Shown piece by piece: positions 8,190 to 16,472 of a DNA stretch of 64,000 nt. This DNA is from JAQVXR01 sp050945755 (GTDB lineage Bacteria > Bacillota > Dehalobacteriia > Dehalobacteriales > Dehalobacteriaceae): the NCBI GenBank assembly GCA_050945755.1, contig JBMNTN010000003.1, forward strand, positions 1 to 64,000, given 5' to 3'. The translations under genes and the position numbers were made by a program. The notes under the pieces are model-generated. The model saw nothing but the letters and a program-made list of their open reading frames with translations, was not told where the DNA came from and ran no database searches. Positions within the stretch are counted from its first letter, which is position 1. Every line of letters starts with the position of its first letter.

Positions 8190-8738
8190 TCAGTAAACCC
8201 AATTCGGATAAACTTTAACCACCGCTTTACGCACTGCGCTGCCAATATAAGCCCCGCATACAATTTTTATCAAGTCAAAAGGAAGAAAAGGTGCCACCCC
8301 AATGAAAAAAGCTTCTTTAAAAGAAAGATCCAAAACAAATTTTATTTGAACCCAACCGGTAGCATAAAAAATAATCAAGCCCACAACCATCGATCCAAGG
8401 GTTTTCAGATAAGAAAGCTCTTTCGTTTTCTCCACGATTCTTCCGATAATAAATGCAGCGAGAATAAAGCCAAAGATATAACCTCCTTTTGGCCCAAGCA
8501 AAACTCCAAGGCCTGCTTCCCCTTGGGCAAAAACAGGTAACCCTACTAATCCCATCAAAGTATAAACCACAATAGCCATTGCTCCGCGTTTGCTTCCCAA
8601 AATCACCCCTGTTAAAAAAACGGCTAAAGACTGCAAAGTAACCGGCACGGGGGTAAATGGCAAGGGAACTGCTATTTGAGATAAAATTGCCATTAAGGCA
8701 GCAAATAACGCTGCTGTAGTCATGGTCCTAAGTTTCAA
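8190..8738 (-). CDS. bioY: biotin transporter BioY (ECF S component)
   Basis: Membrane substrate-binding component of an energy-coupling-factor biotin transporter. The 182 residues carry about six transmembrane helices, with LPFTPVPVTLQSLAVFLTG near the N-terminus and GPKGGYIFGF as BioY signatures. No ECF ATPase or T component is in the window, so it probably shares an ECF module encoded elsewhere. A TTG start (8738) is supported by GGAG about ten bases upstream. A BirA-type operator overlaps its promoter and the next gene upstream is birA, so biotin control is very likely. Confidence 0.93.
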   Translation of the reverse strand: MKLRTMTTAALFAALMAILSQIAVPLPFTPVPVTLQSLAVFLTGVILGSKRGAMAIVVYTLMGLVGLPVFAQGEAGLGVLLGPKGGYIFGFILAAFIIGRIVEKTKELSYLKTLGSMVVGLIIFYATGWVQIKFVLDLSFKEAFFIGVAPFLPFDLIKIVCGAYIGSAVRKAVVKVYPNWVY

Positions 8739-8758
8739 TTTTGATCATCTCCTAAAAT

Positions 8759-8787
8759 AATATATGTAAACGTCTTCTTTTTTGTAA
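8759..8787 (-). promoter_or_regulatory. promoter of bioY
   Basis: TTACAA (8782-8787), 17-base spacer, TATATT (8759-8764) on the minus strand. The BirA-like operator lies across the -35 and spacer, as expected for repression. Confidence 0.5.
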
Positions 8788-8794
8788 GTTGACA
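8765..8794 (-). promoter_or_regulatory. BirA operator at bioY
   Basis: Half-sites TGTAAACG (8765-8772) and AGTTGACA (8787-8794) are separated by 14 bases, the same 8-14-8 geometry as the better site in front of birA (9779-9808). Several positions deviate from a perfect inverted repeat. Confidence 0.6.
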
Positions 8795-8814
8795 ATACAC
8801 GCAAAAAAATTAGC

Positions 8815-9774
8815 TTACCGCAAAGTAACATCTCCGGCGGTAATCTTTTTAATGCTGCCACCGATTTTTCTGACAACAAGCAGTCCGTTTTCATCAATAT
8901 CTTCAGCAATCCCCTCAACGACTTCCCCCAAGGTGTTCACAGTAACCTTTTGCCCCAGGTTGACGGAATGCCTCTTCCATTCGTTTCTAATTGCGCTAAA
9001 ACCGTCATTGATCCATTTAAAATAGTATTTTTCCAGTGAATTTAAAACTGCACCTGCGATTTTTGCCCGATTGAACTTTTTTTCTGCTTCCAGTGTTAGC
9101 GAAGTTGCAATCTCTCTAATATCCTCCGGAAAAATTTCTTGACTAATATTCAGACCCATACCCACAACCACATAGTGAACTCGATCCATATCCGCTTTCA
9201 TTTCTGTAAGGATGCCACAAACCTTTTTTCGATTTAACAAAATATCATTAGGCCATTTTATTCCGGGGTTAAGACCGGTTTCCATTATTATTGCCTCGGC
9301 TACTGCCGTAGCAGTGATTAATGTTAATTTTGGGGCATCGGCAGGAACAATCTTCGGTCTTAAAATCACCGACATCCAGAGACCGGTTTGAGCAGGAGAA
9401 TACCACTCTCTCCCTAAGCGCCCCCTACCGGCGGTCTGGCTTTCCGCCAACACTACAGCACCATCCTGCGCCCCGTTTTCCGCCTTCTCTCTGGCCTCCC
9501 GGTTAGTAGATGAAACGGAAGGCAAATAAAAGATTTCTCCTCCCAAAATCCGGGTGGATAAAAATTCTCTAACTTCCGCAGGGTAGAGGCAGTCCGGCAC
9601 TTGGATTAAACGGTAACCGGTTTTTGTCTGAGAATCAATTTTATACCCCTCTGCTTTTAATGTCTTAATATGTTTCCAGACAGCAGTACGGGAAACCCCC
9701 AAAAGGCTGCTGATTTCCTCGCCGGAAAGATAACCGCTACTCTGTTTTAATAAACGCAATACTTCGTTTTTCAT
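8815..9774 (-). CDS. birA: bifunctional biotin ligase / biotin operon repressor
   Basis: The 319 residues make a bifunctional BirA. An N-terminal winged helix-turn-helix (about 1-60, with YLSGEEISSLLGVSRTAVWKHI) is followed by the biotin protein ligase core with GRGRLGREWYSPAQTGLW (biotinyl-AMP binding) and KWPNDILLN, and a small C-terminal SH3-like domain. It adenylates biotin, transfers it to carboxylase carrier domains, and represses biotin genes when no acceptor is available. A near-perfect BirA operator sits in its own promoter. Confidence 0.96.
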   Translation of the reverse strand: MKNEVLRLLKQSSGYLSGEEISSLLGVSRTAVWKHIKTLKAEGYKIDSQTKTGYRLIQVPDCLYPAEVREFLSTRILGGEIFYLPSVSSTNREAREKAENGAQDGAVVLAESQTAGRGRLGREWYSPAQTGLWMSVILRPKIVPADAPKLTLITATAVAEAIIMETGLNPGIKWPNDILLNRKKVCGILTEMKADMDRVHYVVVGMGLNISQEIFPEDIREIATSLTLEAEKKFNRAKIAGAVLNSLEKYYFKWINDGFSAIRNEWKRHSVNLGQKVTVNTLGEVVEGIAEDIDENGLLVVRKIGGSIKKITAGDVTLR

Positions 9775-9778
9775 TTAT

Positions 9779-9809
9779 CGTTAACCTCAAATTTTTGTTT
9801 GGTTAACAT
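9779..9809 (-). promoter_or_regulatory. BirA operator at birA (autoregulatory)
   Basis: On the plus strand it reads CGTTAACC (9779-9786), 14 bases, GGTTAACA (9801-9808): an almost perfect inverted repeat. It abuts the -10 box at 9808-9813 and covers the predicted start of the birA transcript. This is the known BirA half-site type in Firmicutes. Confidence 0.8.
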
Positions 9810-9836
9810 TATATCACCTGTTTTAAGATTTTCCAA
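9808..9836 (-). promoter_or_regulatory. sigma-A promoter of birA
   Basis: TTGGAA (9831-9836), 17-base spacer, TATAAT (9808-9813) on the minus strand, with the start codon about 35 bases downstream and the BirA operator over +1. Confidence 0.7.
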
Positions 9837-9854
9837 GCAAAAGTTTTCCAAACA

Positions 9855-9912
9855 AATAAAAAATTCCTAAACCCTAGATAGTGATCTTTACTTTCTCCTA
9901 GTTTAGGAATTT
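9855..9912 (-). terminator. terminator downstream of the metal ATPase gene
   Basis: A 12-bp stem (9861-9872 with 9901-9912) with a 28-base loop is followed on the minus strand by TTTTTT. It is about 100 bases past the ATPase stop codon. The large loop is unusual, but stem and T run are clear. Confidence 0.6.
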
Positions 9913-10010
9913 TATAAAATACATTTTATGATTAGTTCAAAATTCATCCGCCTAAATCAAGACTTAATTATATTAAAGTAATCTCACCGGACCGGTGCAT
10001 GCACAGCCCT

Positions 10011-12227
10011 TCAGGTACTGGAACAAGCGCAGGCAACTTCCGGCATTTTTTTTGGTAGTCTGCGTTTGTACCGAACCAACCTCATCCCGTTAAGGGTCAC
10101 CAAAACATTCGCCCCCATATCCGCCATGATAGCAACCCACAAAGTCAACCAACCGGGAAATACCGCCAATAATGCTAACAGTTTAATTCCTAATGCAAAA
10201 CCGATATTTTGTTTAATTACTTTAATAGACTGCCGACTTAATTCAACGGCAAAAGGCAGTTTTCCTAAATCGTCAGCCATCAAGGCAATATCAGCTGCCT
10301 CCAAAGCAGCATCTGTTCCGGCAACTCCCATCGCTATGGAAACATCCGCTGCTGCCAATGCAGGGGCATCGTTAATACCATCCCCCACCATCATTACTAC
10401 CGAACGGCTATTCTTAAGTTTTTGAATTTTCGTCACTTTCTCTTGAGGCAACATACCTGCAAAAACCGTATCCACACCAATTTTCTGGGCAATCGCCCCT
10501 GCTGCCGCAGGACTATCTCCGGTAAGCATAACAGTCCGTTTTATGCCCATTTCCTTTAAAGATCTGATTACAGAAAAGGACTCTTTTCTAATCTTATCCG
10601 TTAGAACAATCAGCCCAAAAATATCATTATCTTTACCTACTATTACCACCGTATTCCCTTCCTCTTCCTGGCGCATCAGATCATTTTGCACCCGGGTTGG
10701 CAGGGATGAGGGAAACATCATTTTGTTGCCCACCTTTACTACATTGCCGTTCACTTCCCCATGGGCTCCTTTACCAGGTAAAGCCAAGAAATTTTGCACC
10801 GGTTTGGTTTTTAAATTTCTTCTTTTCACCTCCCGGAGGATAGCATCTCCTAAAGGATGTTCGGAAAAACGTTCAACACTACCGGCCAGCGCCAGAACAT
10901 TATCTGCATTCCCTTGATAGCTGATAACACGATACACAGATGGGAGACCTTTAGTTAAAGTGCCGGTTTTATCAAAGGCAGCTACATTTACTTCTCCCAA
11001 CCGTTCGAGATGAATTCCGCCTTTAATCAGTACACCGTTTTTGGCAGCATTTGTAATAGCGGAAACAATCACTACCGGAGTAGTAATTACCAGAGCACAG
11101 GGGCAAGCCACCACCAAAAGAGCCAGTCCCCGATATATCCACTCATGCCAAGCCTGACCAAATAAAAGCGGGGGTATCAGAATAATCAGAGCAGCAAGAG
11201 CAATCACCACCGGGGTATAATAGTACGCAAACCTATCAATAAATGATTGGACCGTGACCTTCTTATTTTGAGCCTCATCTACCAATTGAATAATCTTTGC
11301 TAAGGTAGTTTCATTATTTTCTTTCGTCACCCGAACTTTAATCGCCCCGGCCTGGTTAATAGTCCCGGCAAAAACTTCACTACCGATGCCTTTACTTACC
11401 GGCACAGATTCACCGGTAATTGGGGCTTGGTTAACATCAGTATGCCCCTCTAGTACAATACCGTCTATGGGAATCCTTTCACCAGGTTTCACTAATACCT
11501 CATCGTTCACCTGAACTTCGTCTACGGGAACTTGCTTTTCACCGGTTTTTTCAATCAGTGTGGCCACCTTTGGGGTCATGTCCATAAGAGTTCTTAAAGA
11601 ATGCCGGGCCTTATCAGCTGTGTAGGATTCTAAAAGGCCGGAAACAGCAAAAAGAAATGCCACCGTCGCTCCTTCTGTCCATTCTCCAATCAACAAAGCC
11701 CCCAGCACCGCTACCGACATCAAAACGCTCATATCAAAATGTAGTTTAAAAACATTAATAAAGCCTTTGCGAAAGGTTTTAAAACCTCCAATCACAATCG
11801 CAGCAAGAAAAAAGAGATTTTCCCATGGAAAGCCGGATAGATGAATCACCCACCCTACCAAAAGAGCTGCCCCAGAGGCAAAAGCCGCTATCCATTCAAC
11901 CCTGCTGCCGGAATCATGCTTAATGCTCTCATTTGTTCCTTCAGGAAACACTTCAATATTTTCAAAACTCCCCGCCTCTCGCAGCGCCTGGATTCCTACA
12001 TTTCCTACAACCTTAAGCTTTGCTGAAGAAAAATACACCTGAGCATTTACCACTCCGGGTATTTTTTTTACCAAGTTTTCAAATTTTTTGGCACAGTCGG
12101 CACAGTCCAAATTATGCAAACGATAAACAGTTTCCCGGGGACGCGTCAAGACACCGGCATCCTCGGCTGCCCAAGGAGCTGGGCCGGTTTTTAAAGAGGT
12201 TTTTTTCAGTCTTTTGCTATCTGCCAT
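10011..12227 (-). CDS. cadA: heavy-metal translocating P1B-type ATPase (CadA/ZntA-like)
   Basis: Membrane pump that exports soft divalent metals, probably Cd, Zn or Pb, using ATP. About 738 residues. An N-terminal metal-binding domain carries the CxxC motif in LDCADCAKK. TGES (actuator), the membrane CPC motif in VACPCALVIT, the phosphorylation site DKTGTLT and the hinge GDGINDAPAL are all visible. The C-terminus ends CACSST, a possible extra metal site. ATG 12227 follows AGGAGGG and is preferred over the upstream in-frame ATG at 12254. It overlaps the end of the ArsR-family gene by 11 bases. The exact metal cannot be read from sequence; the CPC type and the CadC-like partner argue for Cd/Zn rather than Cu. 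Confidence 0.9.
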   Translation of the reverse strand: MADSKRLKKTSLKTGPAPWAAEDAGVLTRPRETVYRLHNLDCADCAKKFENLVKKIPGVVNAQVYFSSAKLKVVGNVGIQALREAGSFENIEVFPEGTNESIKHDSGSRVEWIAAFASGAALLVGWVIHLSGFPWENLFFLAAIVIGGFKTFRKGFINVFKLHFDMSVLMSVAVLGALLIGEWTEGATVAFLFAVSGLLESYTADKARHSLRTLMDMTPKVATLIEKTGEKQVPVDEVQVNDEVLVKPGERIPIDGIVLEGHTDVNQAPITGESVPVSKGIGSEVFAGTINQAGAIKVRVTKENNETTLAKIIQLVDEAQNKKVTVQSFIDRFAYYYTPVVIALAALIILIPPLLFGQAWHEWIYRGLALLVVACPCALVITTPVVIVSAITNAAKNGVLIKGGIHLERLGEVNVAAFDKTGTLTKGLPSVYRVISYQGNADNVLALAGSVERFSEHPLGDAILREVKRRNLKTKPVQNFLALPGKGAHGEVNGNVVKVGNKMMFPSSLPTRVQNDLMRQEEEGNTVVIVGKDNDIFGLIVLTDKIRKESFSVIRSLKEMGIKRTVMLTGDSPAAAGAIAQKIGVDTVFAGMLPQEKVTKIQKLKNSRSVVMMVGDGINDAPALAAADVSIAMGVAGTDAALEAADIALMADDLGKLPFAVELSRQSIKVIKQNIGFALGIKLLALLAVFPGWLTLWVAIMADMGANVLVTLNGMRLVRYKRRLPKKMPEVACACSST

Positions 12228-12585
12228 GATGCTTACCCTCCTGTAAATGTTCAAATGCTTGATTAATCAATGACAAAACATGCTCGTCGTCTAAAGAATA
12301 ATAAACCATCTTACCTCGTTTTTCATATTTGGCAAGACCCATTTGCCGAAGCAGTCTTAGATGATGGGATGCATTGGCCACGGAAGTGTCGATAATATTA
12401 GCTACATCACATACACAGAGCTCACCTTCAGTTGCTAAGGCATAGGCAATTTTGACCCGCGTGTCATCTGCCAATGCTTTAAAAATATCTGCTAAGCCCA
12501 TTGTATTTTTTATTTTTTTCTTTACCCGATTAACTTTTTCAATATCAAAACAGAAAATTTCACAAACATCCCGTTCTGTCATCAT
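12217..12585 (-). CDS. ArsR/SmtB-family metal-responsive repressor (CadC-like)
   Basis: A 122-residue winged-helix repressor that would release DNA on metal binding. ELCVCDVANIIDTSVANASHHLRLLRQMGLA is the ArsR core with a CVC pair in the alpha-3 position. Further N-terminal cysteines (DVCEIFCFD) match the CadC pattern, where N-terminal and alpha-3 cysteines form the Cd/Pb site. It is cotranscribed with the ATPase gene and lies behind a strong promoter with a CadC-like palindrome. GGAGGATA precedes two adjacent ATG codons; either could be the start. Confidence 0.9.
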   Translation of the reverse strand: MMTERDVCEIFCFDIEKVNRVKKKIKNTMGLADIFKALADDTRVKIAYALATEGELCVCDVANIIDTSVANASHHLRLLRQMGLAKYEKRGKMVYYSLDDEHVLSLINQAFEHLQEGKHHGR

Positions 12586-12595
12586 TATCCTCCAA

Positions 12596-12611
12596 ATTTA
12601 AACATTCAAAT
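12596..12611 (-). promoter_or_regulatory. CadC/SmtB-type operator
   Basis: An imperfect palindrome, ATTTAAA-N2-TTCAAAT on the plus strand, with one mismatch. It lies between the -10 box and the repressor start codon, the expected place for autoregulation. The TGAA-type half-sites resemble known ArsR/SmtB operators. Confidence 0.55.
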
Positions 12612-12626
12612 AACTGTTTTAATATT

Positions 12627-12655
12627 ATTATATGATTACCCTTAATCACGGTCAA
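12627..12655 (-). promoter_or_regulatory. sigma-A promoter of the metal-export operon
   Basis: TTGACC (12650-12655), 17-base spacer, TATAAT (12627-12632) on the minus strand, about 45 bases upstream of the repressor start. Confidence 0.75.
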
Positions 12656-12674
12656 TCATTTTTTGTCGACCACA

Positions 12675-12701
12675 TAAAAAAACCTGGAAAGCTCTCCAGG
12701 T
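12675..12701 (-). terminator. terminator of the amidohydrolase gene
   Basis: Stem ACCTGGA/TCCAGGT (12682-12688 with 12695-12701) followed by seven T on the minus strand, 11 bases after the stop codon. Confidence 0.88.
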
Positions 12702-12711
12702 CATGTTTTCT

Positions 12712-14103
12712 TTATTCCCAACTATGTCTCAAAGGAATCCCCGCCATTATACCGGTGATTTCCCCTTCGGCTAAAGCCAGCTTACCATTGACAAAAACAT
12801 ATTTCATCCCATTGGACAAAAGATTTGGATTGGTCCGGCTAGCGTTTTCCATCACCCCGTCGAGATTAAAAACAGCAAGGTCCGCTTTTTTGCCGACAGC
12901 GATCATTCCCCTATCGTCTAAGTTCAGTCGTTTGGCCGGCATTAGAGTCATTTTGTGCACAGCCTGCTCCAGGCTTAAAACCTTTTGATCTCTGACATAG
13001 AGAGACAATATCCTACTATAGTTGGCATAGGCTCGCGGATGGCTGGCAACTCCCCGCGTCGTAAGGCCGGAATCAGATCCGATCATAATTAATGGATGTC
13101 CTAGGGCAAGAAGCATATCCTCCTCATTCATAGATTCCTTCACCTTGTCCCGGGCTTGATCATTACTGGAGTAAGTATATCCGTATACGTCTCCGGTTAT
13201 ATCCAGGCCTTGGCTACGGGCTTGTTCCACCAGTTGAAGCACTTGAGGCATTTTACCCCAGTTCTTATTCCCTGCTATTTTGACATGAGAATACTGGACA
13301 GGTACACCTGCCTTAAATCCAATAGAAATGGCTTCTTTAACTGCCGAAATAACCCGGTTTCCCTCATCCCTAATATGTGTGGCATAATAACCATTAAAGT
13401 CTTTTACAACCTGACAGAGTTCCACCAGTTCTTGCCCGGTCGCAAGGGACTGGGGGTAATAACTTAAGCCCACCGACAATCCGAAAGCCCCTTCCCTCAT
13501 TCCTCTGGCCAGAATTTCCTTCATTTGATTAATTTCATTCCCGCCGACGTTACCAGGCTCTTTATCAATAACCGCCCGGCGCAAACTCTTATAGCCAACC
13601 AAGGTCCCTACATTTATCGGACATGATTGAAGGGAATCAAGATATTTCCCGATAGAGGTCGGGGCAGTTCCACAGTTTCCTGTGATATGAGTCGTCACCC
13701 CTTGTTCCAAAACCATCTCTCCCATACCGCCCGCTGCCCAGTAGTCTTCCGTATGGGTATGAATATCAATGAATCCTGGGGAAATAACCAGCCCAGCAGC
13801 ATTAATATACTTAGCACCGGGAGTTACCATAAACTCTCCTACCGCAACGATTGTATCCCCCTTGATACCCACATTGCCGGTATATGGGAAAGAGCCTGTT
13901 CCATCAACAATCAACCCATCAGTCAAAACATAGTCACAGTCGATATTAGGAACAACCGGCTCTGCAAGAACGGATTCTGCCATTTCTTCTTCAGACTGTG
14001 AGGAGTATACATAGCCATAAACATAATCCCAATTTAAAAAACTGATTAAAGCTAACATTAAAAGCAGTCCGGCTAAAACCATTTTCCATGTTAACAGCTT
14101 CAT
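12712..14103 (-). CDS. N-acyl-D-amino-acid deacylase-family amidohydrolase, membrane-anchored
   Basis: A 463-residue metal-dependent amidohydrolase. Residues about 6-28 form a single hydrophobic segment, so the catalytic part is probably outside the membrane. The metal motif HTH occurs in GFIDIHTHTE, GNCGTAP carries the cysteine typical of D-aminoacylases, and QYSHVKIAG and MIGSDSGL supply the other expected ligands. The family hydrolyses N-acyl-D-amino acids or D-aminoacyl dipeptides. An external location would suit recycling of peptidoglycan-derived D-amino acids, but that is inference. It stands alone with its own terminator. Confidence 0.8.
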   Translation of the reverse strand: MKLLTWKMVLAGLLLMLALISFLNWDYVYGYVYSSQSEEEMAESVLAEPVVPNIDCDYVLTDGLIVDGTGSFPYTGNVGIKGDTIVAVGEFMVTPGAKYINAAGLVISPGFIDIHTHTEDYWAAGGMGEMVLEQGVTTHITGNCGTAPTSIGKYLDSLQSCPINVGTLVGYKSLRRAVIDKEPGNVGGNEINQMKEILARGMREGAFGLSVGLSYYPQSLATGQELVELCQVVKDFNGYYATHIRDEGNRVISAVKEAISIGFKAGVPVQYSHVKIAGNKNWGKMPQVLQLVEQARSQGLDITGDVYGYTYSSNDQARDKVKESMNEEDMLLALGHPLIMIGSDSGLTTRGVASHPRAYANYSRILSLYVRDQKVLSLEQAVHKMTLMPAKRLNLDDRGMIAVGKKADLAVFNLDGVMENASRTNPNLLSNGMKYVFVNGKLALAEGEITGIMAGIPLRHSWE

Positions 14104-14212
14104 ATCTTTTCCCCAACTTTAGTTAATAATCACCAATTCGCTTTGACACTTAAGTAATCCTTTTAAAAAGCGTTATGAAAAGCACAAAAAAACGGGCCAT
14201 GGCCCAATATCT

Positions 14213-14407
14213 TTAGGGGTCCTCATCCCACTCTTCTTCAGTGCCCCAGGTATTTATTACTTTCCACATCTCGATTATTATCATTAAGGAAACAGTCCCC
14301 AGGCCAATCCAAACTACAGCATGCAGAATTGGAGAGGGCATAAAAAAACATATCGCCGACAATCCCAAAAAAGCACCACAGACAAGTTTGAAAAACCGTC
14401 GTTGCAT
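14213..14407 (-). CDS. small membrane protein, unknown function
   Basis: A 64-residue protein, MQRRFFKL..., with two hydrophobic segments (about 7-27 and 30-48) and an acidic tail ending EEEWDEDP. ATG 14407 is chosen because GGGAGGT precedes it by ten bases; a longer reading from 14539 has a less natural N-terminus. I do not recognise a family. It lies between the amidohydrolase and panD, with no clear operon partner. Confidence 0.5.
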   Translation of the reverse strand: MQRRFFKLVCGAFLGLSAICFFMPSPILHAVVWIGLGTVSLMIIIEMWKVINTWGTEEEWDEDP

Positions 14408-14561
14408 GTCCCCGGGCACCTCCCGTTTTTTGCTGTATTTTATACTTATGTATGCCTGAAAGCATGAATAAAAGAACAAAGAGAAGCCAAATTCTCTTTG
14501 CCTTCTCTTAATTAATAGTTCCGACAGCATTTTCCCCATCCCTGCGGTTTTAAAGATCTAT

Positions 14562-14948
14562 CTATTTAACAGTCTTCTCTTTTTCAAAATCAGCTATTTC
14601 AGTGATACTATTTGTTGCTGAATCTATGAAAACCACCTTGGGTTTATTTTCTCGCGCTTCTCTGTCATCCATCAGCCCGTAGGCTATGATGATGACAATG
14701 TCTCCCGGCTGGACCATCCTGGCAGCTGCTCCATTTAAACAGATTTGACCGGACCCGGGTTCCCCGGAAATAACATAGGTCTCAAGACGAGCCCCATTAT
14801 TATTATTGACAACTGTTACTTTTTCATTTGGTAAGATATCTGCCGCTTCCATCAGTTTACTGTCAATGGTAATGCTCCCGATATAATTTAAATTAGCTTC
14901 AGTTACCCTTGCTCGGTGAATTTTAGATTTCATCATAATCCGAAACAT
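14562..14948 (-). CDS. panD: aspartate 1-decarboxylase proenzyme
   Basis: Pyruvoyl-dependent enzyme that makes beta-alanine from aspartate for pantothenate. The 128 residues are full length. The self-cleavage site is the G-S bond in NYIGSITID, which generates the pyruvoyl group on the serine. Conserved NNNNGARLETY and GAAARMVQPGD segments follow. It lies three bases after panC, so the two are translated from one message behind the terminator-bearing leader at 15812-15895. Confidence 0.96.
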   Translation of the reverse strand: MFRIMMKSKIHRARVTEANLNYIGSITIDSKLMEAADILPNEKVTVVNNNNGARLETYVISGEPGSGQICLNGAAARMVQPGDIVIIIAYGLMDDREARENKPKVVFIDSATNSITEIADFEKEKTVK

Positions 14949-14951
14949 TTG

Positions 14952-15797
14952 CTACACCTCCAGGATGATATTATCGATCAATCTGGTCCTTCCAAACCTA
15001 ACAGCCAATGCAATAAGAATTTCTCCGGAAAGTTCTTCTACCGGCTGGACAGTTTTCCCGTCAACAATTTCTATATAATCAATGTCGGCCAGCGGTGCCT
15101 TGGAAATTAACTCTTTTAACTTTTCTTTAATTGTTGCCGCATCTCTTTCTCCTTGCGCCACCATGGATTTGGCAGCCTTCAGACTAGCAAAAAGCACCAG
15201 AGCTTGCCGCCGTTCCTCCGAATTTAGATAAACATTACGGGAGCTCATGGCGAGCCCATCATCTTCCCTGACAATGGGCACCCGGACAATTTTCAGAGGC
15301 ATATTTAAATCTTCTACCATCCGTTCGATGACAATTACCTGCTGAGCATCCTTCTGCCCGAAATAGGCAAAATCCGGCTGGGTAATGTTAAAAAGTTTTG
15401 CTACCACAGTGGCGACCCCACGAAAATGTCCCGGTCGGGAAGCCCCGCAGAGTCTCTCCGTTAAAGATTCTATCTGAATAAATGTGTGATAGCCCTGAGG
15501 ATACATGTCCGAAACCCGCGGCGCAAAAATCACATCCACTCCAACTTCTTTTGCTAAACCAACATCTCTCGTCAGATCCCAGGGATATTCTTCATAGTCC
15601 TCTCCCAGCCCAAACTGAATCGGGTTGACAAAGATACTGGCAACAACGACATCACATTCCCTTTTTGCTTCTTTCATTAGCGTTAAATGGCCTTTATGCA
15701 AATACCCCATCGTGGGTATCAGCCCCACTTTCTTTCCTTGTCTTTTCACGCTGAGAGCGTATTGCTGCATCTGAGCCGGACTATTAATGATTTCCAT
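14952..15797 (-). CDS. panC: pantothenate synthetase
   Basis: Condenses pantoate and beta-alanine with ATP to form pantothenate. The 281 residues carry GLIPTMGYLHKGHLTLM (the HxGH nucleotide-binding signature), VASIFVNPIQFG and FGQKDAQQ. GGGGGG precedes the ATG start. It heads the panC-panD operon. No panB is in the window, so ketopantoate hydroxymethyltransferase must come from elsewhere or the cell salvages pantoate. Confidence 0.97.
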   Translation of the reverse strand: MEIINSPAQMQQYALSVKRQGKKVGLIPTMGYLHKGHLTLMKEAKRECDVVVASIFVNPIQFGLGEDYEEYPWDLTRDVGLAKEVGVDVIFAPRVSDMYPQGYHTFIQIESLTERLCGASRPGHFRGVATVVAKLFNITQPDFAYFGQKDAQQVIVIERMVEDLNMPLKIVRVPIVREDDGLAMSSRNVYLNSEERRQALVLFASLKAAKSMVAQGERDAATIKEKLKELISKAPLADIDYIEIVDGKTVQPVEELSGEILIALAVRFGRTRLIDNIILEV

Positions 15798-15811
15798 CAG
15801 TTATCCCCCCA

Positions 15812-15839
15812 ATAAAAAAACCTTCCCCAAAAGGAAGGC
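15812..15839 (-). terminator. attenuator terminator in the panC leader
   Basis: Stem CCTTCC/GGAAGG (15821-15826 with 15833-15838) followed by seven T on the minus strand, ending about 15 bases before panC. Because it lies upstream of the gene it controls, it reads as a regulatory attenuator. Confidence 0.75.
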
Positions 15840-15840
15840 A

Positions 15841-15895
15841 TCATAAACACCCGCATCATGTTCCTCCCGTCCCGGTCTTCATTGATCCAAGCGGT
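15841..15895 (-). ncRNA. candidate pan-motif leader RNA of panCD
   Basis: The 55 bases before the panC attenuator are rich in purine blocks (GACCGGGACGGGAGG) with flanking complementary segments. The position, a leader of a pantothenate operon ending in a terminator, matches the published pan motif of Firmicutes. I cannot fold or search it, so the assignment rests mainly on context. Confidence 0.4.
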
Positions 15896-15968
15896 AAATT
15901 GTTAAAATAAATAAAGCATTATTCTCAAAGTATGTTTCCTTATCGGATGACATCTTTGCAAAACCATT

Positions 15969-16472
15969 TTACCACCGGTCGGGAGTTTTTACAAGAAAAA
16001 CACTATCAGAATTTTCCAGACCATTTAATAGATCTTTTACCAATCCTAAAGAAGGAACAGACACAGTATTATCAATTTCATTTAAGGGAACCAAAACAAA
16101 CCCTCTTTTATGCATCTCCGGGTGAGGAACAGTTAAACGGGGTAACAAAATAGTCTCCTGATTATAAAGCAGGATATCAATATCAATCGACCTAGGCCCC
16201 CAGTGAATTAATCTTTTCCTTCCCAAAGCAGTTTCTACTCCCTGAGTCTTGTCCAAAAGCTCCAGAGGAGAAAGAGATGTATCTACTTTTAAAACGGCAT
16301 TTAAAAACCAGTCTTGATCCAGATAACCCACCGGATCTGTCTGATAGAGAGAAGATTTTGCCCTGATCCGTATTCCGGGAATTTTGCCAATCAGATAAAC
16401 GGCCTTTTGCAAGTTATCTTCTTTGTCCCCCAGATTACTGCCCAAGCTTAAGTAGACCAAGTTTGAACTCAT
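15969..16472 (-). CDS. folK: 2-amino-4-hydroxy-6-hydroxymethyldihydropteridine diphosphokinase
   Basis: Transfers pyrophosphate from ATP to the pterin precursor of folate. The 167 residues show the N-terminal YLSLGSNLGDKEDNL, LYQTDPVGYLDQDWFLNAV and GPRSIDIDILLYN, the pterin and Mg-ATP binding motifs. It overlaps the folB 3' end by 38 bases, indicating tight coupling in the folP-folB-folK operon. Confidence 0.96.
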   Translation of the reverse strand: MSSNLVYLSLGSNLGDKEDNLQKAVYLIGKIPGIRIRAKSSLYQTDPVGYLDQDWFLNAVLKVDTSLSPLELLDKTQGVETALGRKRLIHWGPRSIDIDILLYNQETILLPRLTVPHPEMHKRGFVLVPLNEIDNTVSVPSLGLVKDLLNGLENSDSVFLVKTPDRW

